Assembly: GCF_013003915.1 (NCBI RefSeq)
Contig: NZ_JABAIV010000003.1
Coordinates: 1-64,000 of the forward strand
DNA: 64,000 nucleotides
Origin: Telluria aromaticivorans
GTDB lineage: Bacteria; Pseudomonadota; Gammaproteobacteria; Burkholderiales; Burkholderiaceae_D
Reading direction: 5' to 3'
Shown: piece after piece, positions 8,183-16,944 of the stretch
How the letters are laid out: the number at the start of each line of letters is the position of its first letter
Numbering within the stretch: the first letter of the stretch is position 1
Notes under the pieces: model-generated
The model's database searches: none
What the model was told of the DNA's origin: nothing
What the model saw: only the letters and a program-made list of their open reading frames with translations
Position numbers and translations under genes: made by a program

Positions 8183-8584
8183 TTATAGGCCCTTGAGACC
8201 TGGCCACCATGACCACGCAGATTGCAGCTCTTGGTGACGCGTCATCGCGACAGTGAGGTTTTGGCTAAACCGTTGAATCGAATTCATGATTCCGATGTTG
8301 TCTAGCACGGGGTTGATGTAATTGTTGGCCTTCAAATTCGCGACATAGTGAAAATAATCGCCGATTTTCCGAATGTTCGATAATTGCTGAGGAGTCAATT
8401 CGTCAGGTTGCATTTGCAGCGCGCCAAGCGCCAAACCAATCTCACCATATAGTGAAAAGAAATCCTTCGCAACGCTCAGCGTTACTTCCATTTTCTGTTT
8501 CCGTGACGTAACGAATGCATTGACTGCAGCACCTGCAACGCCACCAGTTACAAGTGATACCAAGAAACCAGGAAGATCAGTCAT
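8183..8584 (-). CDS. Membrane-anchored hypothetical protein
   Basis: A 133-residue protein whose N terminus is a single hydrophobic helix with Gly/Ala packing (LVSLVTGGVAGAAVNAFV, residues 8-25), followed by a basic stop-transfer segment (TSRKQK) and a soluble mostly helical domain of about 100 residues rich in Leu, Asn and Gln. A GGAG site lies about twelve bases before the ATG. First gene of a two-gene minus-strand operon with the CPxCH protein. No family recognised; it could be a membrane partner or a toxin/immunity component, without direct evidence. Confidence 0.6.
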   Translation of the reverse strand: MTDLPGFLVSLVTGGVAGAAVNAFVTSRKQKMEVTLSVAKDFFSLYGEIGLALGALQMQPDELTPQQLSNIRKIGDYFHYVANLKANNYINPVLDNIGIMNSIQRFSQNLTVAMTRHQELQSAWSWWPGLKGL

Positions 8585-9149
8585 GATATAAACACTCCAT
8601 TTTTTGTTTTTTTAACCAGTTAAAGGATGACAGCGCAAATCCAGAGGAGCGGTTTAATTTCCATGGACATTCCCCTTGTTGTTCATTTTAGGCAATGGTC
8701 TCGCGGCGGCATTCAGCGCGACGGCGTTCTACGACTTTGAATAGCTTTTTAAGCGACGTCCATACATCGTCGCGCGTAACTCGTTGGTTAGCAAGGGGTA
8801 AGCAAAAAAACAACGTTGAACCGATTTGCGCGTTTAGTAGCTACGAACTATTCCTGGAGGAACGGGATCCGCCACTGCATCAGGCAAAACAGGGGGCTCG
8901 ACAAGTGACAGAAATAATGCGCGATGCCACGTGAAAAACACGATGCCGTTCGTGCAACAACCGCGTTACGCTGTCTCCGCTTTTGTGGTTTCGCTCGTCG
9001 CCGCCGGCCTTCCAGCAGTGCAGGACGCTGATGCATGAAATCGGGCGTTTGGAAAGCGTGACCGGGTGCCCAGTCCTAGATATCTCCTGACGGCGCTTGG
9101 CCGCGCATGTCGTGCGTGACGGTCACTGTGAGGCCATGCCTAGACCGCA
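8585..9149. other. Gap without supported genes
   Basis: About 560 bases. ORFs at 8695-8934 (+) and 8848-9036 (-) overlap each other, lack ribosome binding sites and read like chance frames. The first 60 bases, AT-rich, probably hold the promoter of the minus-strand operon. Nothing else recognised. Confidence 0.4.
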
Positions 9150-9232
9150 TTAAGACGTCTGCTGTGGGTCGGTTGCGGAACTTCGCTGGTAGACTGCAAT
9201 CGGCCAAAAGCGGAAGTTCGGCATTTTGGAAA
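9150..9232. repeat. Dispersed repeat, copy upstream of aspartyl protease
   Basis: It contains GACGTCTGCTGTGGGTCGG, a TTCGCTGGTAGACTGC block and CGGCCAAAAGCGGAAGTTCG. The same blocks recur in order in the copy at 10222-10335, so the aspartyl protease gene sits between two members of the family. Confidence 0.65.
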
Positions 9233-9293
9233 TTCACGTATTTCTAAGATGCCGCGCCTGCTAGGATGCAAATTTTTCAATGTCCGAATGACT

Positions 9294-10196
9294 ATGAACC
9301 TCCTTGCTTGCAGCCGCACAGCCGTTCTCCTTGCTGGAGCCATTCTGCATCTCACCGCCTCGGCCGCTGACGTCGTTCCGCTAACGTTCGTCAATGGGCT
9401 ACCTTTCCCGACGGTTAAGATCGGAGCAGTTGCTTCACGACTAATGATTGACTCAGGTGGTTCACTCAGCATCTCGATTCCGGAAAAAACAATAAAGGAG
9501 TCTGGCGCAATTAGGCTACTTGAGCAAAAAACCAAGTTTAGGGACCTGAAGGGCCAGGTGTATGAGGTTCAGAATTTCGTCGCAGACCAAGTCACGCTCG
9601 GGGCCACTAAACTTGGTCCGATTAACGGCCAAGTCCATGTTCAGTGGGGTGGAGCGCCAGAGGGGCCAGAAGCAGAGCTGACCAAAGCACGGCAGGCTGG
9701 AGCAATAGGCCTTGCGGCATTCGGAAAACGGCCAGTAATGTTCGACTACCAACTCGCCACGCTTTCGGTTTACGAGCCGGGAGAACGCCCGCAAGCAGGT
9801 CAACAAGGTTGGCAAGCTTTGCGTCTAGAGTCTGGAAAAATAGGCCCTAACGTCACTCTCATCGTGAACGGCAAACCTCTTAAGTTCGTTCTAGACACTG
9901 GAGCGCAGGTGAATCTAGTCAACAGCAAAAGTCTTGTGCCTGTCGCTGCGGAATCTTTGTGTCAGCCTGCACCTAAGGGGGCTATTAACTGTGATCTCCG
10001 AGAACTAGGAGCAGTCCAGGACAGCAGTGGCCAGTCTCTGGGGAAGCTGAGAGCTGAGCGGATTGACTTGAATGGAGCACCCTTTGACGGCATTCTCGGC
10101 GCGCCGTTCTTTCAAAGCCATAAAGTGCTGTTCGACCTAGCGGCAGATCGCTTGCTGATTTCGCCTTTCAACGCGAAAGTCAGCAACCCGAATTGA
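9294..10196 (+). CDS. Secreted retropepsin-like aspartyl protease (two Asp motifs)
   Basis: A 300-residue protein with an N-terminal signal peptide (NLLACSRTAVLLAG core, cleavage after TASAA) and two aspartyl protease motifs: LMIDSGGS near residue 45 and FVLDTGAQVN near residue 200. Each resembles the Asp-Ser/Thr-Gly active-site loop of retropepsin-like clan AA peptidases, so the two halves may form a pseudo-dimeric pepsin-like enzyme in the periplasm. The C-terminal GAPFFQSHKVLFDL block fits the second half. The start is ambiguous (ATG 9249, 9288 or 9294); 9294 gives the best signal peptide. No close operon partner. It is flanked by repeats of one family. Confidence 0.7.
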   Translation: MNLLACSRTAVLLAGAILHLTASAADVVPLTFVNGLPFPTVKIGAVASRLMIDSGGSLSISIPEKTIKESGAIRLLEQKTKFRDLKGQVYEVQNFVADQVTLGATKLGPINGQVHVQWGGAPEGPEAELTKARQAGAIGLAAFGKRPVMFDYQLATLSVYEPGERPQAGQQGWQALRLESGKIGPNVTLIVNGKPLKFVLDTGAQVNLVNSKSLVPVAAESLCQPAPKGAINCDLRELGAVQDSSGQSLGKLRAERIDLNGAPFDGILGAPFFQSHKVLFDLAADRLLISPFNAKVSNPN

Positions 10197-10221
10197 TATT
10201 GCCGCCGCCGCGTTTCATGTT

Positions 10222-10335
10222 CGAACGTCTGCTATGGGTCGGATCCGGTCCTTCGTGACAGTCTGCGATTTTTCGGCCTTGGTGACCTGTTATTCTAAGC
10301 TCAAGGGCCGAGATCGGGCCAAATGCAGCCGCTCG
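10222..10335. repeat. Dispersed repeat, long copy
   Basis: It carries AACGTCTGCTATGGGTCGG, a TCCTTCGTGACAGTCTGC block and GGGCCGAGATCGGGCCAAATGC, matching the block order of the 9150-9232 copy. Non-coding; separates the aspartyl protease gene from the broken nuclease gene. Confidence 0.65.
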
Positions 10336-10439
10336 AATTGTCGGCCCTGCCAGTCGCAAGGCGGTGGGTGCCACCCATAACGCCCAGGTTATAAAGCGAA
10401 AAGCGGCCTCTCAATGAAATTGAGCGAGTTCACAAGGCT

Positions 10440-11791
10440 ATGCCCTTGAGCGAAAGGTATACAGCACTGACCTTCGCCCCCGAACCAGCGAGTTCGAAAC
10501 GAAGAAATCGGAGCTTCTTTGGACAACTATACATAGGTTATGTCGACATGGAACTTATTCCAACCGCCTTGCTCTTACCAGTCATGTACGAGCGGATATC
10601 ACGGATATTTCCGGATAAGCCATGGTTGAAGGTTGTGCGAAAGTACGAGGAGGCACAGCGAGGCTTTTCGCTAAGAACAGGGCAACTGGAGGTGGAAAAC
10701 TGGTTTGCCTTCGGGCTTACGCGATGGGACCGTCAGGAGTGCATGGCCGACTCTGATGCCAATTGGATAAGGACTGTCGAAGCGATCTTGCTCGCCAATC
10801 GCATTGCCGCGTGGTGTGAAAAGCTGAGGGGTGGCCTGTCTGGCCCACATGGTCTCGAAAAGAGATTTCAAGGGGCCTTGAAGAATCCTGCTGACATGCA
10901 GGCCCTTCATTTTGAACTTTATGTCGCCGAGACACTTCTAAAAAAACAGTGCCAAATCCACTGGCCGGAAAGTGCCGGTGCCGATGGGACCTTTGACCTG
11001 TTGGTGACCCGTCACAAGGACTCCCTACGTTCGAGCTTGAATGCAAGTCGTTTGCCGGTGACAAAGGCGCACGCGCTACCCTGTATGACGGCCAGCGACT
11101 GCTAGAGGTGTGTATGAAGTCCTCTGACATTTTCTCGTACATCCCTACTCGTCCGGGGGAAGCAAACATTCTCAGCATCAACGTTTCTAAAGCCATTCCA
11201 ACCGACGAGCGAAAGCTTTTGAATTTTGTAGGGCAGATTGTTGACGTCCTTGAAGACCGGTCAAACGGCGTCTTTGATGGATTTGAAATTGTGCGCTCGA
11301 GCATTACTGTACCTTCGGGTCCGGCAAATGAAGATGCTTGCTTCGATGCTGCCCCCAGCCTTCCCGGGGCGACCTTAGCATTCATCAGCCCAAAAGAGTC
11401 TGCGCAAGGTTGGAGAGGGCTCCGCGTTGCATGGACTGGGGAGCTCACGTTGTGGGATAAGGCTGAGGACGTCGCAAAGGACGCGATTGATCGTCAGCTT
11501 ACCAAGCGGCGTCCCAGTGCTTTAGCACTCCAATTCATGAATGACTCCTCCGCTTGTGTAACTATGGCAAACGACCCAGGCAATTCGTTCGCGAGCCTCT
11601 GCGAAATGCTGTTTGAGCGAGAAAAAGAGCTTGCTATGGTGGTCTTCTCAGGACCCATTGAGGCGAAACCTTTACCCCTGCCTATCCCTTTCCGGCATGA
11701 TTTGATTCTATCCGAGAACTGTAAGTTCGCTACGTTCGTCAGCGGTCGGCCGAAGCACCACGATTGGAAAGGTTACAAGCTTTTCGCCTGA
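10440..11791 (+). pseudogene. Frameshifted PD-(D/E)XK-like nuclease gene
   Basis: Two ORFs (10440-11105 and 11108-11791) are parts of one gene split by a -1-type frameshift between about 11,000 and 11,030. Frame one encodes a helical N-terminal part, then HFELYVAETLLKK and GADGTFDLLVT. The other frame, upstream of the second ORF's first ATG, reads TFELECKSFAGDKGAR, continuing into LYDGQRLLEV and the rest. Together this restores an E...D...ExK arrangement (Glu-Cys-Lys) typical of PD-(D/E)XK nuclease folds. The restored protein would be about 450 residues. It may be a decayed defence or restriction nuclease, or the shift may be a sequencing error; no slippery site is obvious. Confidence 0.65.
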
Positions 11792-12374
11792 GATAGGCTG
11801 GCGCTCTTTAGGGTACCTCGAAAAAGACCCTTCCCAGTCTGGCATGATCATATCAACGCGAAGGTCTAAGATGGGACGGCTCTTGCCGGTCGTGTCAGGC
11901 CATGGATTTGCAGGTAGGCAACATACTATGATGACTTCAACGGCCGGGTTCGGCGAGATGCCGTCCTTCGTAGTCAACTAGGCGGCGCATTTCATCCGCT
12001 TGGAAATCCACCACCTTGCGCTCCTCTTCAGGCACACCGTAGCGCTTTGTTGGTGACGAGCCGGTTCTGCAGGTCGACCTTCACATCCCCGAAACTGAGT
12101 GGTCGGTGGCGTCCGCGCCAGGCGCACGCTACCGCCGCTACGAATCCCTTACCCGCGCGAGCAGTTCGCCGACACCGAAAGGGGAACCAAGTGGTACCGA
12201 CCAGCGGCCCGGGGCCCGGAAGCTAAAAATGGGTGAATAGATACACAAGAACCACTCGACGGAAGACGGCCAAATCCTTTTCTGTCGAGTCTTGCAGCGC
12301 TCGACGGGATCCTAACCCATTGACTCTAAAACGTATTAGGATACTCGTCTAGTGTTCCGTTCCGTATAGACCGC
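11792..12374. other. Degenerate DNA at island edge
   Basis: About 580 bases with no supportable gene. Short open stretches occur on both strands (for example one reading EEERKVVDFQADEMRRLVDYEG on the minus strand around 11970-12045) but none has a start and ribosome binding site, so they may be gene remnants. An ATCCTAA/TTAGGAT inverted pair lies at about 12309-12342, close to the junction with the truncated aminotransferase. Confidence 0.35.
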
Positions 12375-12917
12375 GAGCACATGGTGTTCGACGGCGAACG
12401 CCACGAATCGGTGGCGCGCCACCCGGTATTGGCCGAACGCGCCTTCGTGATCTCGAGTTTCGGCAAGACCTACCACGTCACCGGCTGGAAGGTCGGCTAC
12501 GTGGCGGCGCCCGCAGCCCTGATGGCCGAATTCCGCAAGGTCCACCAGTACAACGTGTTCACGGTGAATACGCCGATGCAGCACGGGATCGCCGCCTACA
12601 TGGCCGATCCGCAGCCCTATCTCGACTTGCCCACCTTCTACCAGAACAAGCGCGACCTGTTCCGCGCCGGGCTGGCCGGTTCGCGTTTCGAGCTGCTGCC
12701 GTCGGATGGGACGTATTTCCAGTGCGTGCGCTACGGAGCGATCTCGGACATGCCGGAAGCGGAGTTTGCGAAGTGGCTGACGATCGAGGCCAAGGTGGCG
12801 GCGATTCCGGTGTCGGCGTTTTATAGCGAGCCGACGGATTCAAGGATTGTGCGGTTTTGTTTTGCGAAGAAGGACGAGACGCTGGAGCAGGCGCTGGAAA
12901 GCCTCTCGAAGCTGTAA
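12375..12917 (+). pseudogene. Aminotransferase, 5'-truncated remnant
   Basis: Open frame encoding the C-terminal half (about 180 residues) of a fold-type I PLP-dependent aminotransferase. It has the SSFGKTYHVTGWKVGY block carrying the PLP-binding Lys, and the C-terminal RIVRFCFAK motif binding the substrate carboxylate. It resembles methionine/kynurenine-type aminotransferases of about 380 residues. Homology begins at a Glu-His-Met triplet near 12375; the sequence before it is unrelated AT-richer DNA, so the N-terminal half has been lost at the island junction. It is not expected to be active. An in-frame ATG at 12381 exists but has no ribosome binding site. Confidence 0.85.
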
Positions 12918-12936
12918 AAGCAGCTTCGCGTTATCC

Positions 12937-13068
12937 CGTAGGGTGGGCAGGGTAATTCAGGCCAGTGGCCTGGATTACGCCCGCGCGGTGATAATTAGCG
13001 TTATAGCCGCCGCACGGGATGATCGACGGCAGGTTGAACGCGCGGGCGGGAGACCCGCCCACCCTACG
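12937..13068. repeat. MITE-like element with 12-bp terminal inverted repeats
   Basis: 132 bases bounded by perfect inverted termini CGTAGGGTGGGC and GCCCACCCTACG. The interior contains paired GGCCAGTGGCC and a CGCGGGCGGGAGACCCGCCC hairpin. The right end touches the mshN stop codon. Related CGTAGGGTGGGC units occur in the 27.4-28.1 kb array, so this is a mobile or amplifiable non-coding family in the genome. Confidence 0.8.
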
Positions 13069-13069
13069 T

Positions 13070-14248
13070 TTACCGCGCCTGCAGCTTGAGCTTGCGCTCA
13101 ACAAACGCCTGCAATTCAGCTGACAGCGTCCCGCTGTTACGCGCCTTCGTGAACGCCTCCGCCGCCTCGGCATTGCGCTTCTCACCCTGCAGCGAAATCC
13201 CCAGTCCCATCCACCACACGCCGTTCTGCGGCGCGGTCCGCAGCGCCGCCTGGTAATGCTCGACCGCTTCACGATGCCGCTGCTCGCGCTGCAGCGCGCC
13301 GGCGAGGAAGGCGTGATACTCGCCATTGCCAGCAGCAGACGGCAAGGTACGCAGCAAGGTGTCGATGGCCGGCCCGCCGCGTTCGATCTGCAGGCGCGCC
13401 AGGAGCATCGCCAGCGCCGGCTGGCGTGCATCCAGCGCCAGTGCGGCCTGCAGCTGGCGCATCGCCTCGTCCGGACGCTTGGCTTCGATCAGCAGGCTGA
13501 CCAGGGTCTGGCGCGAGGCCTCGTGGCGCGGATCGGCGCGCAGCGCACCCTGCAGGTGGCCAATGGCTTCGCTCACGCGGCCCTCGTCCAGGCTCGCGAG
13601 CGCACGGCGGTAGCCGTTCTCGGCGCGCTGCGGGGTCGTTTCCACGCGCCCGACAGCTGCCTTGGCTGGGACGGCGGGTTTCGCAACCGTCTTCGCGGGC
13701 GCCTCCGCTTTTGCAGGCACCTTGGCAGCCGGCTCCGCCTTGACCGGCTCGCGCTTGCGCGCCGGCGCTTCCTTCTTCACCGGCTTCGGTTCGGCTTTCG
13801 GCGGCTTGGCCTCCGCCGCTTTCTTCGGCTCCGGCGGCGCTGCAACAACGGGTTCAGGTTCGGACGGCACGGGCGCCTGCTCAACGACCGGCGCCTGTTC
13901 GACTACCGGCGCGGCGATCGGCGGAGGAGCAGCGAGCGGCGGCGTTCCCGACTGCACCGGCGCGATGACTTCTGGAGCCGGAGCAGGCGCAGCCACCGGG
14001 AACCCAACCGGCGCCGCCACAGGCTTCACCGGCACGGCTGCAGGCACCGCCCCACCCTGCTGCATGCGCCAGACCACATACCCCGACCCGCCCAGCACCG
14101 CCACCAGCCCCCCGAGCAGCGCCACGCGCAGCCACGGAAAGCTACGCTCCGGGGGCAGCACGGTCTTGATCTCGTGCGACACGGCCGCGGGGCCGGGATG
14201 GCCGCCACGCGCATCGAGGTCCTGAAGCATCTTGTTGATCAGGCTCAT
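13070..14248 (-). CDS. mshN: MSHA biogenesis protein MshN (TPR)
   Basis: A 392-residue protein. It starts with SLINKMLQDLDARG, the conserved MshN N terminus, then one TM helix (about residues 40-60), a long Pro/Ala/Lys-rich periplasmic linker (about 65-200), and a C-terminal domain of tetratricopeptide-like repeats from about 210 to the end. It is thought to act in the periplasm with the MshL secretin during assembly of mannose-sensitive haemagglutinin pili. The ATG at 14248 overlaps the mshM stop as ATGA. It is the last gene of the operon and abuts a MITE-like element. Confidence 0.85.
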   Translation of the reverse strand: MSLINKMLQDLDARGGHPGPAAVSHEIKTVLPPERSFPWLRVALLGGLVAVLGGSGYVVWRMQQGGAVPAAVPVKPVAAPVGFPVAAPAPAPEVIAPVQSGTPPLAAPPPIAAPVVEQAPVVEQAPVPSEPEPVVAAPPEPKKAAEAKPPKAEPKPVKKEAPARKREPVKAEPAAKVPAKAEAPAKTVAKPAVPAKAAVGRVETTPQRAENGYRRALASLDEGRVSEAIGHLQGALRADPRHEASRQTLVSLLIEAKRPDEAMRQLQAALALDARQPALAMLLARLQIERGGPAIDTLLRTLPSAAGNGEYHAFLAGALQREQRHREAVEHYQAALRTAPQNGVWWMGLGISLQGEKRNAEAAEAFTKARNSGTLSAELQAFVERKLKLQAR

Positions 14249-15135
14249 CGTACGAATGCCCATGCAATGCCGGCGGCCGCGCCGGCCAGCACGCCGCTGG
14301 CGGCCAGCCAGGGCCAGTAGCGGCGCTTGGCGCCGACGGTGTCGATCACCGCCGTCATGACGTGGCCGCCGCCCACCTGCTGCTTGCCCTGCCCGTAGGC
14401 CAGCATCAGCGACTTGTGCGCGAGGATGTTCACCAGGCGCGGCACCCCGCGGCTATACGTAAACAGCCGGCGGATCGCGCTTGGTGAAAACAGGCGCGCG
14501 CCAGTAAAGCCGGCCACGCGCAGCCGGTGCGCCACGTAATAATCCAGGTCGTCGCGCGAGAGCGGGCCAAGGTGGTAATGGAAGGTGATGCGCTGGGCCA
14601 GCTGGCGGATCTGGTCCAGTTCCAGCTTGCGGTTCAGTTCCGGCTGGCCGAACAGCACGATCTGCAGCAGCTTGCGCTTCTCGGTCTCGAGGTTCGTCAA
14701 GAGCCGCAGCGCTTCCAGGCTCTCCACCGGAATCGCCTGCGCTTCGTCCAGGCACAGCACCACCTGCAGGCCGTGTCCGGCCAGCGCCAGCAGGCGGCCA
14801 TTGATCGCCTTGAGCAGCTGGTGCTGGTCGACGTCGCGTTCGAGTGCGATTTCGAGTTCGTCGGCCAGCGCCAGCATCAGGGTGCGCGGCTCGAGGTATG
14901 GGTTCGGGATGTAGGCCGTCACGAAGCCGTCGCCCAGCGTCGCCATGAACTTGCGGCACAGGAGCGTCTTGCCGGTGCCGACTTCGCCGGTGATCTTGAT
15001 GAAGCCTTCGCCGCTGCGGGCCGCGACCAGCAGCGTGTTCAGGGCTTCCTGCGAGCGCGGGCTGCCGAAGAAGAAGCTGGTGTCCGGGGTGATCCCGAAG
15101 GGCGGCTCGCGCAGGCCGAAATGTGCTGCGTACAT
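14245..15135 (-). CDS. mshM: MSHA biogenesis ATPase MshM (ExeA-like)
   Basis: A 296-residue AAA ATPase with an MYAAHFGLREPPFGITPD start typical of the ExeA/MshM family, Walker A GEVGTGKT (residues 50-57), Walker B LCLDEAQAI, and a C-terminal TM helix after residue 270 (WPWLAASGVLAGAAAG). ExeA-type proteins help place the secretin through the cell wall, so this protein probably helps assemble MshL. Starts within the mshL stop (TAATG) and ends overlapping mshN (ATGA), so translation is coupled throughout. Confidence 0.9.
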   Translation of the reverse strand: MYAAHFGLREPPFGITPDTSFFFGSPRSQEALNTLLVAARSGEGFIKITGEVGTGKTLLCRKFMATLGDGFVTAYIPNPYLEPRTLMLALADELEIALERDVDQHQLLKAINGRLLALAGHGLQVVLCLDEAQAIPVESLEALRLLTNLETEKRKLLQIVLFGQPELNRKLELDQIRQLAQRITFHYHLGPLSRDDLDYYVAHRLRVAGFTGARLFSPSAIRRLFTYSRGVPRLVNILAHKSLMLAYGQGKQQVGGGHVMTAVIDTVGAKRRYWPWLAASGVLAGAAAGIAWAFVR

Positions 15136-16934
15136 TACTTGCGGCCCGATGGCGAGGTGGTGGAACGGGTCACGCCCTGGCCGGCCGGATTCAGGCTGTC
15201 GATGCGGCGGCTGGTGTCCAGCAAATCCTGGCTCCAGTCATTGGCGCCTTCGACGATGGTCGGCTTGATCAGCACCACCAGCTCGCGCTTCTGGTTCACC
15301 CGGTTCTTGTTGCGGAACAGCGCGCCAAGCACCGGCACCCGGTCGGCGCCCGGCAGCTGGTCGGTATCGCCGCTCGAGGACTGGCGCATCAGGCCGCCGA
15401 TCGCGACCACGCGGCCGTTCTGGCCGCGCACGATGCTGTCCAGTTCCGATGTGCTCGAAGAGGCCAGCGGCAGGTTGAGCGTACCGGCGCTGCCCAGGTT
15501 GACGCCCTTGTTCACGGTGGTCACCTGGCTCACCGACGGATGCACGTGCAGCAGGATGTTGCCCTTGTCGTCGATCTGCGGCGTCACGTCCAGCACCACG
15601 CCCGAGAAGAAAGGCTGCAGCGTGACGCTCGGCGTGGTGCTGCTGCCCGCGGCGGTATTGTCGGTGGTGGTCGTGATGCCGGTGACGAAGAATTCGTCGG
15701 TGCCGATCTTCAGCACGGCCTTCTGGTTGTTCATCGCTGCCACCCGAGGGCTCGACAGCACGTGCACGGTGCCCTGCGATTCGAGGAAGGTGATCAGGGC
15801 CGCGAAATTATTGGTCTGGAAGGCGAAGCCGAACAGCGAGCCGGCGGCATTCGCGGCCTGCGACAGCGAGAAGCCGGTGCTCGCGCTCAGGCCGTTGCCG
15901 TTGTTGATGACGGCCGGCTGGCCGCCATCGAAGGGCAGCGGGGCAAGGTTCGCGCCCGGCCCGATCATGCCGGTCGAGACCCGGTTGGCGTGCGAGCCGC
16001 GGAACGAGGCGAACGAGGCCCAGTTGATGCCGCTCTGGAAGCGGTCGTTCAGCTCGACTTCGAGGATCTTCGCTTCCAGGATCACCTGGCGGTCGACCGA
16101 CAGCTGGGTCGCCTTGAGGTACATGTCGACGTTGCGCAGTTCGTCCGGCATGGCGCGGATCACCAGCACGCCCGACTGCGGGCTGATCACGACGCTGCGC
16201 CCGCCGTCCTTGGAGCCGACGATGGCTTCGACCGACGCCTTCAGGTCGCCCCAGAAGTCGTTGACCGATGTGGTGCTGACGTCGGTGCTCTGGGCCTGGC
16301 TCTGGGCGCCATTCTGGGGCCCGTTGCCGGTAGTGCCCTGGTTCTGCTGGCCGCTGCCTGTGTCCCCGGCGCCGCCGCTGCTGCTGGTGCCGGCGCTCTG
16401 CACCGAGGTCGAGGTCACGCGCAGGTTGGAGCTGCCGCGGCGCTGCGAGGTCAGGTAGTTCACATGGAACATCCGGGTCTGCATGGTGAGCGGGCGGATG
16501 GTGATGCGGGTGCCGTCGATGCGGTAGTCGTAGCCGTACATCTCCTTCACCGCCTCGAGCGTCTCGAGCAGGGTGACGTCCTTCAGGTTGGCGCTGATGC
16601 TGCCGCCGACGTCAGGATGCACCAGCATGTTGTAGCGGGTGCCGGCCACGATCGAGCGGAAGAACTGCTGCGCCGGGACGTTGTTGAACGAGACGTTGAA
16701 GCGTTCCTCCAGCGCGGGGCGGGCCTTGGGCAGGGTGCTGGCCAGCGCGGCGGCCGGCGGCAGCAGCGCATTGGCCACGGCGTCGTCCATCGCAGGCGCG
16801 GCGCCCTGCTGGCTGCTGGCGCGCGCCATCTCGCGGCCGATCGCGTCATAGGTGTCGTGCCGGGGCGTGCTCTGGCAGCCGGCCAGCAGCAGCGCGCCAA
16901 GGACGGCGCCAGGGATCAGCAGGAAGGTCCGCAT
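15135..16934 (-). CDS. mshL: MSHA outer-membrane secretin MshL
   Basis: A 599-residue lipoprotein secretin. The signal peptide ends with the lipobox LLAGC near residue 19. A STN/N0-like region (FNVSFNNVPAQQFFRSIV) and N1 domain follow, with a Ser/Gly/Gln-rich low-complexity loop at about 180-225, and the C-terminal secretin domain holds the VLSSPRVAAMNNQKAVLKIG core. It forms the outer-membrane channel for the pilus. The gap to mshK is ten bases, and its stop overlaps the mshM start. Confidence 0.9.
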   Translation of the reverse strand: MRTFLLIPGAVLGALLLAGCQSTPRHDTYDAIGREMARASSQQGAAPAMDDAVANALLPPAAALASTLPKARPALEERFNVSFNNVPAQQFFRSIVAGTRYNMLVHPDVGGSISANLKDVTLLETLEAVKEMYGYDYRIDGTRITIRPLTMQTRMFHVNYLTSQRRGSSNLRVTSTSVQSAGTSSSGGAGDTGSGQQNQGTTGNGPQNGAQSQAQSTDVSTTSVNDFWGDLKASVEAIVGSKDGGRSVVISPQSGVLVIRAMPDELRNVDMYLKATQLSVDRQVILEAKILEVELNDRFQSGINWASFASFRGSHANRVSTGMIGPGANLAPLPFDGGQPAVINNGNGLSASTGFSLSQAANAAGSLFGFAFQTNNFAALITFLESQGTVHVLSSPRVAAMNNQKAVLKIGTDEFFVTGITTTTDNTAAGSSTTPSVTLQPFFSGVVLDVTPQIDDKGNILLHVHPSVSQVTTVNKGVNLGSAGTLNLPLASSSTSELDSIVRGQNGRVVAIGGLMRQSSSGDTDQLPGADRVPVLGALFRNKNRVNQKRELVVLIKPTIVEGANDWSQDLLDTSRRIDSLNPAGQGVTRSTTSPSGRK

Positions 16935-16944
16935 CGTTTGTTCC

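Noticed and set aside
8695..9036. Overlapping ORFs in the gap before the aspartyl protease
   Set aside because: Mutually overlapping on opposite strands, no start signals, unlikely composition.
10990..11040. Programmed frameshift joining the two nuclease ORFs
   Set aside because: No slippery heptamer or downstream pseudoknot seen; a simple indel is more likely.
11708..11977. 89-aa minus-strand ORF at the end of the nuclease region
   Set aside because: Antisense to the nuclease 3' end, no ribosome binding site, no recognised domain.
13256..14320. Plus-strand Arg-rich ORF opposite mshN
   Set aside because: Reverse frame of the Pro/Ala-rich linker; composition artefact.
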